Shown here piece after piece: positions 11,775-21,887 of a stretch of 64,000 nt of DNA. The first letter of the stretch is position 1. The number at the start of each line of letters is the position of its first letter. Source of the stretch: Burkholderiales bacterium (GTDB lineage: Bacteria; Pseudomonadota; Gammaproteobacteria; Burkholderiales; Burkholderiaceae_C). The stretch spans positions 326,836-390,835 of the forward strand of contig JACRNC010000023.1 of the NCBI GenBank assembly GCA_016219375.1, in the 5' to 3' direction. The notes under the pieces are model-generated. The model saw nothing but the letters and a program-made list of their open reading frames with translations. It was not told the origin of the DNA and ran no database searches. The translations under genes and the position numbers were made by a program.

Positions 11775-12902
11775 ATGTCGGTCGTCACGCGCGATGAAGC
11801 CGTTGCGGCGCCTGGCGTCGAGCCCGGCGCGAAGCAGGCCGCCAGCGCCGCAGCGGCCGTCACGGCGGACCCGCGCTGGGCGGCGGTGCAAGCGCGCGAT
11901 GCGGGGGCGGACGGCCGCTTCGTCTACTCGGTGAGCACCACGGGCGTGTACTGCCGGCCGTCGTGCCCTTCGCGCCGGGCGCGGCCTGAGCATGTGCGCT
12001 TCCATGACACGGTGGCCGATGCGCAGCAGGCGGGCTTTCGCTCCTGCCGCCGCTGCCTGCCTGACGGGCCGCCGCGGGCGGAGCTGCAGGCGCAACTGGT
12101 GGCGGCGGTGATCCGCCACATCGAGCAGGCCGATGCGCCGCCGTCGCTGGACGACCTGGCGCGGCAGGCCGGCGTGAGCCCGGGCCATCTCCACCGCATG
12201 TTCAAGGCCCAGACGGGGCTGACGCCGAGGGCCTACGCACAGGCGCTGCGCGCGCGGCGCCTGCGCGAGCAGCTCGATGGCGGCGCCAGTGTGACGGATG
12301 CCATCTATGCGGCAGGCTACGGCTCCAACGGCCGCTTCTATGAGGGCGCGGACGCGGTGCTGGGCATGACGCCCACCGCCTGGCGCCGGGGCGGGGCCGA
12401 CGTGGAGATCCGCTTTGCCGTGGGCCAGACCTCGCTGGGCGCGATGCTGGTGGCGCGCAGCCCGCGCGGCATCTGCGCCATCGCGCTGGGCGATGACCCG
12501 GACGCGCTGGTGCGCGAGCTGCAGGACCGCTTCCCGCGGGCGCAGCTGGTCGGCGGCGATGCGCAGTTCGAGGCGCTGGTGGCGCGCGTGGTCGGCTTGG
12601 TGGAGGCGCCGCAGCTGGGCGCCGATCTGCCGCTGGACGTGCGCGGCACGGCCTTCCAGCAGCGGGTGTGGCAGGCGCTGCGCGAGATCCCGCCGGGGCA
12701 GACACTGAGCTACACCGAGCTGGCCCAGCGCATAGGGCTGCCGCAGGCGGTGCGAGCGGTGGCGCAGGCCTGCGCTTCCAACGTGCTGGCCGTGGCCATC
12801 CCCTGCCACCGCGTGGTGAGGCAGGACGGCGCGCTGTCGGGCTACCGCTGGGGCGTGGAGCGCAAGCGGGAGCTGCTGCGGCGGGAGTCGGAGCCGGGCT
12901 GA
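11775..12902 (+). CDS. ada: Ada: methylphosphotriester/O6-methylguanine DNA methyltransferase and transcription activator
   Basis: A 375-residue three-domain Ada. N-terminal Zn domain: FVYSVSTTGVYCRPSCPSR and CRRCLPDG, giving four Cys ligands of which the first accepts methyl groups from phosphotriesters. Middle AraC-type helix-turn-helix (LDDLARQAGVSPGHLHRM). C-terminal alkyltransferase with the active Cys in AIPCHRVV. It repairs alkylated DNA and, once methylated, activates its own regulon. The start MSVVTRDEAVA follows a GGGGAG about 7 bp upstream; a longer frame overlaps the SDR gene and was rejected. Confidence 0.95.
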   Translation: MSVVTRDEAVAAPGVEPGAKQAASAAAAVTADPRWAAVQARDAGADGRFVYSVSTTGVYCRPSCPSRRARPEHVRFHDTVADAQQAGFRSCRRCLPDGPPRAELQAQLVAAVIRHIEQADAPPSLDDLARQAGVSPGHLHRMFKAQTGLTPRAYAQALRARRLREQLDGGASVTDAIYAAGYGSNGRFYEGADAVLGMTPTAWRRGGADVEIRFAVGQTSLGAMLVARSPRGICAIALGDDPDALVRELQDRFPRAQLVGGDAQFEALVARVVGLVEAPQLGADLPLDVRGTAFQQRVWQALREIPPGQTLSYTELAQRIGLPQAVRAVAQACASNVLAVAIPCHRVVRQDGALSGYRWGVERKRELLRRESEPG

Positions 12903-13210
12903 GCTGGCGAAGGGCCCGTTCGTGCTCGGCTCCGCATGCGCGTCGGAGGTCAGCCGGTTGGGCCGGCGGGGCTGCTGGCTCTGGCGGTGCGGGGGCACGC
13001 GTTGGCTCGCTCAGCTCGATCACCGGGGGCCATCGCGGGCGGCATGTCCGCGGTGCGCCGTGCGCCGTGTGCCGTGTGCGGGGGGGGGGCGGGTAACATG
13101 GTCCGCTCCATCCTCGGCCCTCGCATGGCCTGCACCATGCGCCCGGCTGGCGCCAGCGCCTTCAGCGGCGTGCACGCCTGCAGGCACCGTGCGAGCGGCC
13201 TCGACCCCTG
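12903..13210 (+). other. 308-bp gap without a gene
   Basis: No coding frame with family resemblance on either strand. It contains short tandem GTGCGCC/GTGTGCC units at about 13057-13079 followed by a run of ten G at 13080-13089, an unusual homopolymer in this window, and then the upstream region of the M20 hydrolase gene. Confidence 0.7.
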
Positions 13211-13219
13211 GTGCCGACC

Positions 13220-14407
13220 ATGCTGATCCTGGAGTCCCTGCGCGAGGCCCAGCCCGCGATCGCGGCGCTGCGGCGCGACCTTCATGCCCACCCCGAGCTC
13301 TGCTTCGAGGAACTGCGCACCTCGGAGCTGATCGCGCAGACCTTGTCCGGCTGGGGCATCCCCGTGTTCACCGGCCTGGGCCGCACGGGCGTGGTGGGCG
13401 TGATCGAGGGCCGGCCGGGCGACAGGGCCATCGGCCTGCGCGCGGACATCGACGCCCTGCCGGTCACCGAGCACAACACCTTCGCCCATGCCAGCCGCCA
13501 CCCCGGCCGCATGCATGCCTGCGGGCACGACGGCCACACCGCGATGCTGCTGGCCGCGGCCCAGCACCTGGCACATCAGCGTAGCTTCGCCGGCAAGGTC
13601 TATCTGATCTTCCAGCCGGCCGAAGAAGGCGGCGGTGGCGCGCGCGAGATGATCCGCGACGGGCTGTTCGACCGCTTCCCGATGGATGCGATCTTCGGCA
13701 TGCACAACTGGCCGGGCATGGCGGAGGGCCAGTTCGCCATCAAGAGCGGGCCGTGCTTCGCTTCGAGCAACGAGTTCCGCATCGTCGTGCGCGGCAAGGG
13801 CTCGCATGCGGCCATGCCCAACCTGGGCATCGACCCGGTGCCGATCGCCTGCCAGATGGTGCAGGCCTTCCAGACCATCATCACGCGCAACAAGCGGCCG
13901 ATCGACACCGGCGTCATCTCGGTGACCATGATCCACGCCGGCGAGGCGACCAATGTGGTGCCCGACACCTGCACGCTGGAGGGCACGGTGCGCACCTTCA
14001 CCACCGAGGTGCTGGACCTGATCGAGCGGCGCATGGAGGACATCGCCCGCCACACGGCCGCGGCCTTCGGTGCGGAGTGCGACTTCGAGTTCTCGCGCAA
14101 CTACCCGCCCACCATCAACCACCCCGCCGAGACCGACTTCGTGCGCCAGGTGATGGCCGAGGTGGTGGGCCAGGACAACGTGCTGGAGTTCGACCCGACG
14201 ATGGGCGCGGAGGACTTCAGCTACTTCCTGCAGGTCAAGCCGGGCGCCTACTTCCTGATCGGCAACGGCGACGGCAGCCACCGCGCCAGCGGCCATGGCA
14301 TGGGGCCGTGCATGCTGCACAACCCCAGCTACGACTTCAACGACCGCCTCATCCCCTTGGGCGGGACGCTTTGGGTGAAGCTGGTGGAGCGCTTCCTGGC
14401 CGCTTGA
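13220..14407 (+). CDS. M20 family metallohydrolase (amidohydrolase/hippuricase type)
   Basis: About 395 residues; an ATG at 13220 is used, though an in-frame GTG lies at 13211. M20D family signatures: RDLHAHPEL, ADIDALPVTE, MHACGHDGHTAML (metal ligands), FQPAEEGGGGA (catalytic Glu pair) and MGAEDFSYF. It hydrolyses N-acyl or amide bonds of amino acid derivatives in the cytosol; hippurate- or indole-acid-conjugate hydrolases are the nearest known types. Its last 59 bases lie antisense to the end of the patatin gene. Confidence 0.93.
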   Translation: MLILESLREAQPAIAALRRDLHAHPELCFEELRTSELIAQTLSGWGIPVFTGLGRTGVVGVIEGRPGDRAIGLRADIDALPVTEHNTFAHASRHPGRMHACGHDGHTAMLLAAAQHLAHQRSFAGKVYLIFQPAEEGGGGAREMIRDGLFDRFPMDAIFGMHNWPGMAEGQFAIKSGPCFASSNEFRIVVRGKGSHAAMPNLGIDPVPIACQMVQAFQTIITRNKRPIDTGVISVTMIHAGEATNVVPDTCTLEGTVRTFTTEVLDLIERRMEDIARHTAAAFGAECDFEFSRNYPPTINHPAETDFVRQVMAEVVGQDNVLEFDPTMGAEDFSYFLQVKPGAYFLIGNGDGSHRASGHGMGPCMLHNPSYDFNDRLIPLGGTLWVKLVERFLAA

Positions 14408-15833
14408 CGGCGGCCGGCTCCGGCGACGGGCTGTCCGCCGCGCCCGGCGGCCGCGAGCCGGTGTCGCGCCCGCGGCCGGCAGGGTGCGGTCGGGCCGCCG
14501 GGGCCTGCGCGGCATGGGCGCCTGCATGGCCGTCCGAGGCCGGGGCAGCTCCCGCGGTGGCATGGCGGGGCAGCGGGCCCAGCTCGGTCTGCAGTTCGCG
14601 GTCGATCGCCGCCTGCCGCAGGCGGTGCACGTCGTGCGTGACGAAGCCGTTGACGTTGTCCGGCAGCTCCAGCCACTCGGGATGGGCCAGCGTGTGGCGG
14701 ATGTCGGCCAGGCCGCTGTCCCAGTGGTTGCGCATGGTCAGCGGGCCGAACTCGTAGTCCTTGGACGCGCCGTCCCACTCCTTGTCCTGGTAGATCAGGT
14801 GGACGATGTTGTAGCGGTGCTCGCAGGCCAGGGTCATCGCGCGGCGGCACCACGGGTCGCGCTCGCGTGCTTCGGCGGGCACCTGCTCCAGCAGCTCGCG
14901 CAGCAGCCGGCGATAGGCCTGCTCGCGCTGCAGCTGGTTGGTCACCGCGCGGGTGCGGCTGGAGTACTGGATGTCCTTGGCCCGCTCGTAGACGTCGAAC
15001 AGGTTGCCCGGTGCATGGCCGTGGGCGCTCCACAGGTCCACCTGGAAGGCCAGTGTGTCGCGTCGCGGCTCGGCGGCCACCACCTCGGTCAGCGGCGTGT
15101 TGGAGACCAGGCCGCCGTCCCAATAGAGCTTGCCGTCGATCTCCACCGGCGGAAAGCCCGGCGGCAGCGCGCCGGAGGCCATGAAGTGCTCCGGCCGCAG
15201 CGTGTGGCGGGTGTTGTCGAAGTAGTCGAAGTTGCCGCTCTCCAGCTCGACCACGCCGACCGAGACGCGCACCTCGCCCGCGTTGATGCGGTCGAAGTCG
15301 GCCAGGCGCTCCAGCGTGCCCTTGAGCAGGGCGGTGTCGTAGAAGCTGACCTGCGTGGGCGGCGCCTGCAGGGCCAGCCAGGGCGGCGGCAGGCGCGGCA
15401 CGAAGAAGCCCTGCTGGCCTTCGGTCAGCGCCCGCCAGGCCTCGAAGGCGTTGAACAGCTGCCGCGCCGGGCCGCCCAGGCGTTCCACCCAGGCCTGCAG
15501 CGCCTCGGAACTGGGCTGCAGCAGGGCTGGCCGGCAGATGGTCTGCCAGAACTCGCGCAGCCGCTCCACGCGGTGCTCCGGCGCATTGCCGGCGATGACG
15601 GCCGTGTTGAGCGCGCCGATGGAGATGCCTGCGATCCAGTTGGGCAGGATGCCCGCCTCGTGCAGGCCCTGGTAGACGCCCGCCTGGTAGGCGCCCAGCG
15701 CGCCGCCGCCCTGCAGCACCAGGGCCACGGTGGCATAGGGCAGGGGCCGCGTGCCGAGGTAGGGCGGCAGCGGGTGCGGCTGGGGGCAGGCGGGCAGCGG
15801 GTCGGGCGAGGGGCGGGGCTGCGAGCGGGGCAT
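14349..15833 (-). CDS. Patatin-like phospholipase with C-terminal DUF3734-type region
   Basis: A 494-residue protein. The patatin core begins LVLQGGGALGAYQAGVYQGL (oxyanion Gly motif); the nucleophile Ser is in GISIGALN (G-x-S-x-G) and the dyad Asp in YWDGGLVSN. The long C-terminal part with EQAYRRLLREL and VHLIYQDKEWDGASKDYEF matches the extension of this subfamily, often linked in Burkholderiales to polyhydroxyalkanoate or lipid turnover. The last 60 residues are Pro/Ala/Gly-rich and poorly conserved in style. The product is probably cytoplasmic; there is no signal peptide. Confidence 0.92.
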   Translation of the reverse strand: MPRSQPRPSPDPLPACPQPHPLPPYLGTRPLPYATVALVLQGGGALGAYQAGVYQGLHEAGILPNWIAGISIGALNTAVIAGNAPEHRVERLREFWQTICRPALLQPSSEALQAWVERLGGPARQLFNAFEAWRALTEGQQGFFVPRLPPPWLALQAPPTQVSFYDTALLKGTLERLADFDRINAGEVRVSVGVVELESGNFDYFDNTRHTLRPEHFMASGALPPGFPPVEIDGKLYWDGGLVSNTPLTEVVAAEPRRDTLAFQVDLWSAHGHAPGNLFDVYERAKDIQYSSRTRAVTNQLQREQAYRRLLRELLEQVPAEARERDPWCRRAMTLACEHRYNIVHLIYQDKEWDGASKDYEFGPLTMRNHWDSGLADIRHTLAHPEWLELPDNVNGFVTHDVHRLRQAAIDRELQTELGPLPRHATAGAAPASDGHAGAHAAQAPAARPHPAGRGRDTGSRPPGAADSPSPEPAAVKRPGSAPPASPKASRPRG

Positions 15834-16041
15834 GGCGGTGTCCGGCGGATGGTGCGCTGCAGCATAGGAGGCGCAGCCAGGGCCGGCAAGACGATGCGCG
15901 GCTTGGCCGACAAGCTAGGGACGGCACGGCTGCTGGGCGCCGGCCCGGCCCCTGCTTGCGGGGGACCAGACCTTGCGGCATGCGTCTTGCCCGAGGTGCG
16001 GCGGCCGCGCTTGCGGCGTGCACGATCTGGAGGGATGCGAG

Positions 16042-16290
16042 ATGCAAGGCTTGTTGATCGAGGGCGTGGGGCTGGATGCCGATGCGGCCGGGGTGCGGGG
16101 GGCTGCGTGCGCCCATCGGCCGGATGCGGGCCGCGCCCGGCGGGGCGCCTGGGGCCGCCGCCTGCCGGCGCTGGCCGCGCTCGCACTGCTGGTGGCCGTG
16201 GGCATGCTGGCCCATGCCACGCTGACCGCCCCCGTCGCTGCGCGGCCGATGCCCGCATCCAGCGGCACGGTGCTGTCGGCCAGCCGCTGA
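16042..16290 (+). CDS. Small hypothetical single-pass membrane protein (82 aa)
   Basis: An ATG at 16042 is preceded by GGAGGG at 16029-16034, a good ribosome binding site. The product starts MQGLLIEGVGLDADA, has a basic stretch (RARRGAWGRR) and then one hydrophobic segment LPALAALALLVAVGMLA near residues 45-61, followed by a short hydrophilic tail. No family recognised. The positive-inside pattern and binding site make it plausible, but conservation is untested. Confidence 0.4.
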   Translation: MQGLLIEGVGLDADAAGVRGAACAHRPDAGRARRGAWGRRLPALAALALLVAVGMLAHATLTAPVAARPMPASSGTVLSASR

Positions 16291-16365
16291 GCGCGCTCGC
16301 GGCGGGCGGGCCGCCTGGCCTATGCTGGCCGGCCGTTGTCCTTTGATCCGCCCCGATCGGCCGGC

Positions 16366-18360
<1,995 letters not shown>

Positions 18361-18387
18361 GGCATTGACGAGCAGCGCAGGGCCAGC

Positions 18388-18406
18388 GTTTATACTTTGT
18401 ATAAAC
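18388..18406 (+). promoter_or_regulatory. Palindromic operator/promoter of mazEF
   Basis: GTTTATAC-TTT-GTATAAAC is a perfect inverted repeat with 8-bp arms and a 3-base spacer, 16 bp upstream of mazE. It contains TATACT and TATAAA, possible -10 elements, with TTGACG at 18365-18370 upstream. This AT-rich block stands out in GC-rich DNA. Toxin-antitoxin operons are known to be repressed by the antitoxin at such palindromes. Confidence 0.75.
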
Positions 18407-18422
18407 CAACCGTCGAAACGCC

Positions 18423-18677
18423 ATGGCCTCCACCGTTCTGGACATCAAGTACTGGGGCAACAACCTGGGTGTGCGCCTGCCTGCAGCCATCGCGCGTGCG
18501 GCCAGGCTTCATGCTGATCAACGCGTGAACATCGCCGTGGAAGGCGATCGCGTCGTCATCACGCCGATGCGCGATGAGGCGCTCACGCTGGAGCAGCGGC
18601 TGGCCCGGTTCGACCCCGCACGGCATGGCGGCGAAGCGATGGCGTCAGATGAGCGTCTGGGTGCCGAGCGGTGGTGA
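18423..18677 (+). CDS. mazE: MazE-like antitoxin (AbrB/SpoVT fold)
   Basis: An 84-residue protein whose N-terminal half is an AbrB-type DNA-binding swapped-hairpin: LDIKYWGNNLGVRLPAAIA, then DQRVNIAVEGDRVVITPM. The C-terminal part (LEQRLARFDPARHGGEAMA) is the disordered toxin-binding tail seen in MazE/PemI relatives. It binds and blocks the toxin encoded 7 bp upstream of its stop codon and probably represses the operon at the palindrome just upstream. Confidence 0.92.
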   Translation: MASTVLDIKYWGNNLGVRLPAAIARAARLHADQRVNIAVEGDRVVITPMRDEALTLEQRLARFDPARHGGEAMASDERLGAERW

Positions 18678-19048
18678 GGGTGCCCAAGGGCTGGGCGCCT
18701 GAACGCCAGGACGTGATCTGGATCGATTGCAACCCCCAGCGCGGGCAGGAGATGCGCGATGTGCATCCCTTTCTGGTGCTGTCACCCCGCAACTTCAATG
18801 AACGCACGTCGCTGGTCGTGGGTCTGCCCATGACGACGGCAGACTACAACGCCGACAACCCGTTTGCCGTGGCCGTCGGCACGGCAGGCGGGCGCAAGGC
18901 CGGCAAGACGAGCTATGTGCTGTGCCACCAGCCCAAATCGTTCGACTGGCGGCTGCGCGCTGGGGCGCCACACCCCATGAAGCGGATCGCCGATGCGCCG
19001 TTAGCGCAGGTTCTGGTGGTGCTCAACCAGATCCTGCAACTTGCGTGA
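18671..19048 (+). CDS. mazF: MazF-like mRNA interferase toxin
   Basis: A 125-residue PemK/MazF protein read from GTG 18671 (GTG 18674 is also possible), overlapping mazE by seven bases. Family features: WIDCNPQRGQEMRDVHPFLVLS at the start (with the Arg and surrounding strand of the catalytic face), NPFAVAV, TSYVLCHQPKSFDWR and the final helix LAQVLVVLNQILQL. It cleaves single-stranded RNA at short sequence motifs when free of antitoxin. The pair is chromosomal and looks intact. Confidence 0.93.
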   Translation: MVRVPKGWAPERQDVIWIDCNPQRGQEMRDVHPFLVLSPRNFNERTSLVVGLPMTTADYNADNPFAVAVGTAGGRKAGKTSYVLCHQPKSFDWRLRAGAPHPMKRIADAPLAQVLVVLNQILQLA

Positions 19049-19103
19049 AGCGGGCCTGAAGCAGGCGTGAGGGGGGCTTTGCGCGGGCCCCGTAGGCTCG
19101 CGC

Positions 19104-19376
19104 TCAACCCCGCCGCGTGAAGCGCACTGGCTGTTCTTCGCCCGGCCTGGCAGCCGACGAGGCGCAGCTGCCCTTGGCATCGCAGCTGTGGCAGCCGCCT
19201 GAGGGCTGCAGGGCTTTTTCGATGCGCCGGCTGGCGCGGGCGCAGCCGGCGCGGTGGGCCAATCGGCCCAGGCCGCGGCCCAGGCGGTGCTGCAGCGCGC
19301 CGGGCATGAGCTCCCAGGCGGCGTAGCTGCCGGCAGCCATGACCATGAGGGCCACGAGGGTGTCCTGCCAGTTCAT
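19104..19376 (-). CDS. Small membrane-anchored Cys-rich protein downstream of feoB
   Basis: A 90-residue product that starts MNWQDTLVALMVMAAGSYAAWELM, a single N-terminal membrane segment. The rest is basic and ends with a Cys cluster GGCHSCDAKGSCASS (C-x2-C-x4-C). Its ATG overlaps the feoB stop codon as ATGA. The position is that of feoC in enterobacteria, but the sequence is unlike FeoC; it might handle iron or redox state next to FeoB. Function is inferred only from context. Confidence 0.75.
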   Translation of the reverse strand: MNWQDTLVALMVMAAGSYAAWELMPGALQHRLGRGLGRLAHRAGCARASRRIEKALQPSGGCHSCDAKGSCASSAARPGEEQPVRFTRRG

Positions 19377-21286
19377 CAGCCGCCTCCCAGAGCCAGGGCG
19401 ATGCGATAGGTGAGGAAGCTGGCCAGGTACGCCAGCGCGAAGAGATAGGCCGCCATCAGCAGCGGATGGCGCCAGCCGTTGGTCTCGCGCTTGACGGTGG
19501 CCAGCGTGGACAGGCACTGCGGCGCAAAGACATACCAGGCCAGCAGCGACAGCGCCGTGGCCATTGACCAGGTGCTGGCGATGATGGGCGTGAGCTGCGC
19601 GCCCAGCTCTTCGTCGCCCGCACCGGACAGGGCGTAGACCGTGCCCAGGGCGCTGACCGCCACCTCGCGCGCGGCCATGCCGGGCACCAGGGCGATGCAG
19701 ATCTGCCAGTTGAAGCCGATGGGGGCGAAGACGGGCTCCATCGCGCGGCCGATGCGGCCGGCCAGGCTGTAGTCGATGGCCGGCAACGTGGCATCGGCGG
19801 GCGGCGCCGGCCAGGTGGACAGGAACCACAGCACGATGGTCATGGCCAGGATGATCCCGCCCACGCGCTTGAGGAAGATGGTCGCGCGCTCCCACAGGCC
19901 CAGCAGCAGGTTGCGGCCGTTGGGCCAGCGCCAGGCGGGCAGCTCCATCATCAGCGGCGAGGGCAGGGCTCGGCCGCGGGCCAGCTTGAGCACCCAGGCC
20001 ACCAGCATGGCCGACACGATGCCCGCCAGGTACAGGCCGAAGAGCACCAGACCCTGCAGGTTGAACAGGCCCGCCACCTCGCGCCGCGGGATGAAGGCGC
20101 CGATCAGCAGCGCATACACGGGCAGCCGCGCCGAGCAGGTCATCAGCGGGGCGATCATGATGGTCACCAGCCGGTCGCGCCAGTTGCCGATGGTGCGCGT
20201 GGCCATGATGCCTGGGATGGCGCAGGCGAAGCTGGACAGCAGCGGGATGAAGCTGCGGCCCGACAGGCCCACGCTGCCCATCACGCGGTCGAGCAGGAAG
20301 GCCGCGCGCGGCAGGTAGCCCGAGTCCTCCAGCGCCAGGATGAAGAGAAAGAGGATGAGGATCTGCGGCAGGAAGACCAGCACGCCGCCGGCGCCGGCCA
20401 GGATGCCGTCCACCACCAGGCTCTTGAGCACGCCGTCGGGCAGGGCGGACTGCAGCACGCCGGCCAGCTGCTCCACGCCGGCCTCGATCCAGCCGATGGG
20501 CGCCTCCGCCCAGCTGAACACGGCCTGGAACATCAGGAACAGCGTGGCCGCCAGGATGAGCAGGCCCAGCACCGGATGCAGGGTGAGGGCGTCCAGCCGG
20601 TCGCCCACCGCGCTTTCAGGCCCGCTGCGGCGCACGCAGGCGGCCAGGATGCGGCGCACCTCCTGCTGGGTGGCCAGCACGTCCTCCAGCTGCGGTGCGG
20701 CCCAGGCGGCTGGCGGCAGGCGGTCGCGCGGCGCGGCGGCCAGCGCAGCGGGGGCGGCGGCGTCCAGCTGCTCCAGCAGGGCCTGGGCGCCCCCGGGGCG
20801 CACGCCCACCGTCTCGACCACCGGCACGCCCAGCTCGCGGGCCAGGCGGGTGCTGTCGATGTCCAGGCCGCGCTTGCGGGCCACATCGCTCATGTTGAGC
20901 GCCACCAGCATCGGCAGGCCCAGGCGCCTGGCCTCCAGCACGAGGCGCAGGTTGAGCTTGAGGTTGGTGGCGTCGGTCACGCACACCAGCAGCTCCGGGC
21001 GCGGCTCGTCGGGGCGGGTGCCCAGCACCACGTCGCGGGTGACGGCCTCATCGGCGCTCAGCGCATTGAGGCTGTAGGCGCCGGGCAGGTCCAGCACGCG
21101 CACCCGTCGCCCGCCGGGGGTGGTGAGCAGGCCTTCCTTGCGCTCCACCGTGACGCCGGCGTAGTTGGCCACCTTCTGGCGGCTGCCGGTCAGCAGGTTG
21201 AAGAGGGCCGTCTTGCCGCAGTTGGGGTTGCCCAGCAGGGCGACGTGCAGCGGCGACGCCGGGGATGCGGTGGCGGCGGCGGTCAT
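19376..21286 (-). CDS. feoB: Ferrous iron transporter FeoB
   Basis: FeoB moves Fe2+ across the inner membrane. The 636-residue product has an N-terminal G domain with G1 LLGNPNCGKTALF, switch VANYAGVTVERKEG, G3 DLPGAYSLNA and G4 ALNMSDVA, then a helical GDI-like linker and about ten membrane segments (residues 285-630) with two Gate repeats (for example RSFIPLLSSFACAIPGIMATR). It begins MTAAATASPASPLHVALLG; the start overlaps the end of feoA by four bases. Confidence 0.96.
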   Translation of the reverse strand: MTAAATASPASPLHVALLGNPNCGKTALFNLLTGSRQKVANYAGVTVERKEGLLTTPGGRRVRVLDLPGAYSLNALSADEAVTRDVVLGTRPDEPRPELLVCVTDATNLKLNLRLVLEARRLGLPMLVALNMSDVARKRGLDIDSTRLARELGVPVVETVGVRPGGAQALLEQLDAAAPAALAAAPRDRLPPAAWAAPQLEDVLATQQEVRRILAACVRRSGPESAVGDRLDALTLHPVLGLLILAATLFLMFQAVFSWAEAPIGWIEAGVEQLAGVLQSALPDGVLKSLVVDGILAGAGGVLVFLPQILILFLFILALEDSGYLPRAAFLLDRVMGSVGLSGRSFIPLLSSFACAIPGIMATRTIGNWRDRLVTIMIAPLMTCSARLPVYALLIGAFIPRREVAGLFNLQGLVLFGLYLAGIVSAMLVAWVLKLARGRALPSPLMMELPAWRWPNGRNLLLGLWERATIFLKRVGGIILAMTIVLWFLSTWPAPPADATLPAIDYSLAGRIGRAMEPVFAPIGFNWQICIALVPGMAAREVAVSALGTVYALSGAGDEELGAQLTPIIASTWSMATALSLLAWYVFAPQCLSTLATVKRETNGWRHPLLMAAYLFALAYLASFLTYRIALALGGG

Positions 21287-21615
21287 CGGGCGGCCTTTGC
21301 GTCGGTGGCCAGCGGCTGCACGCGGATGAAGCCGGCCTCGAAGCGGCGCAGCGCGAAGGTGGTGTCGCCCAGGCGCACGGCGATGGGCTCGCCGCCGGGC
21401 AGGCCGTGGGCGATGACGCGCACGCGCTCGCCGGGCACGAAGCCGATCTCCACCAGCCGCAGCACCAGGTCGCGCTCGGTCGCCTGCTGGGGCAGCGTGA
21501 CCTGCAGCACCTGCGCCGGGGCATGCAGGGGCAGGTCGCACAGGCTCAGGCCGGCCGGGGCCTCGGCAGGCAGGGGGGCGGGGGCCACGGCGGCGCCCAG
21601 GGGGTCGATGCGCAT
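21283..21615 (-). CDS. feoA: FeoA-domain protein
   Basis: A 110-residue SH3-like FeoA protein, a small cytoplasmic partner of FeoB. The core has ERDLVLRLVEIGFVPGERVRVIA and EPIAVRLGDTTFALRRFEAGFIRV, the usual pattern. The start MRIDPLGAAV at 21615 is chosen; a longer frame would put the Fur box inside the coding region. It is the first gene of the feo operon, about 45 bp downstream of the Fur box. Confidence 0.92.
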   Translation of the reverse strand: MRIDPLGAAVAPAPLPAEAPAGLSLCDLPLHAPAQVLQVTLPQQATERDLVLRLVEIGFVPGERVRVIAHGLPGGEPIAVRLGDTTFALRRFEAGFIRVQPLATDAKAAR

Positions 21616-21653
21616 GTAGAGGCGGGGATGCGGCGGGCGGGATGCGGGTGCCG

Positions 21654-21676
21654 ACAAATGAGAATTATTCTCGAAA
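21654..21676 (-). promoter_or_regulatory. Fur box upstream of feoAB
   Basis: The core GAGAATTATTCTC at 21660-21672 is a perfect inverted repeat (GAGAAT-T-ATTCTC) flanked by A/T bases, the classic iron-responsive Fur operator pattern. Its place just before feoA fits iron repression of ferrous uptake. Confidence 0.88.
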
Positions 21677-21887
21677 TCGCCGGCGGGCGGTGTCAAGCGC
21701 TTGCGTCAAGGCGGGGCGAGAAGACCGCTTGCGTGGCGCCGTGCACGGCGCGGGCTGCTTGCGCGCTGCGTCGATGGGAAAGCCGGGCCCGCGAGGCGCT
21801 TTTCGCGCTTAAGCCGCCGCCGCCTGCCGCCCAGAATCGCCGCCGGGCCTGCTGCTGCGCCATCCCGGCGTGGCCGGCCGCTGCCTC

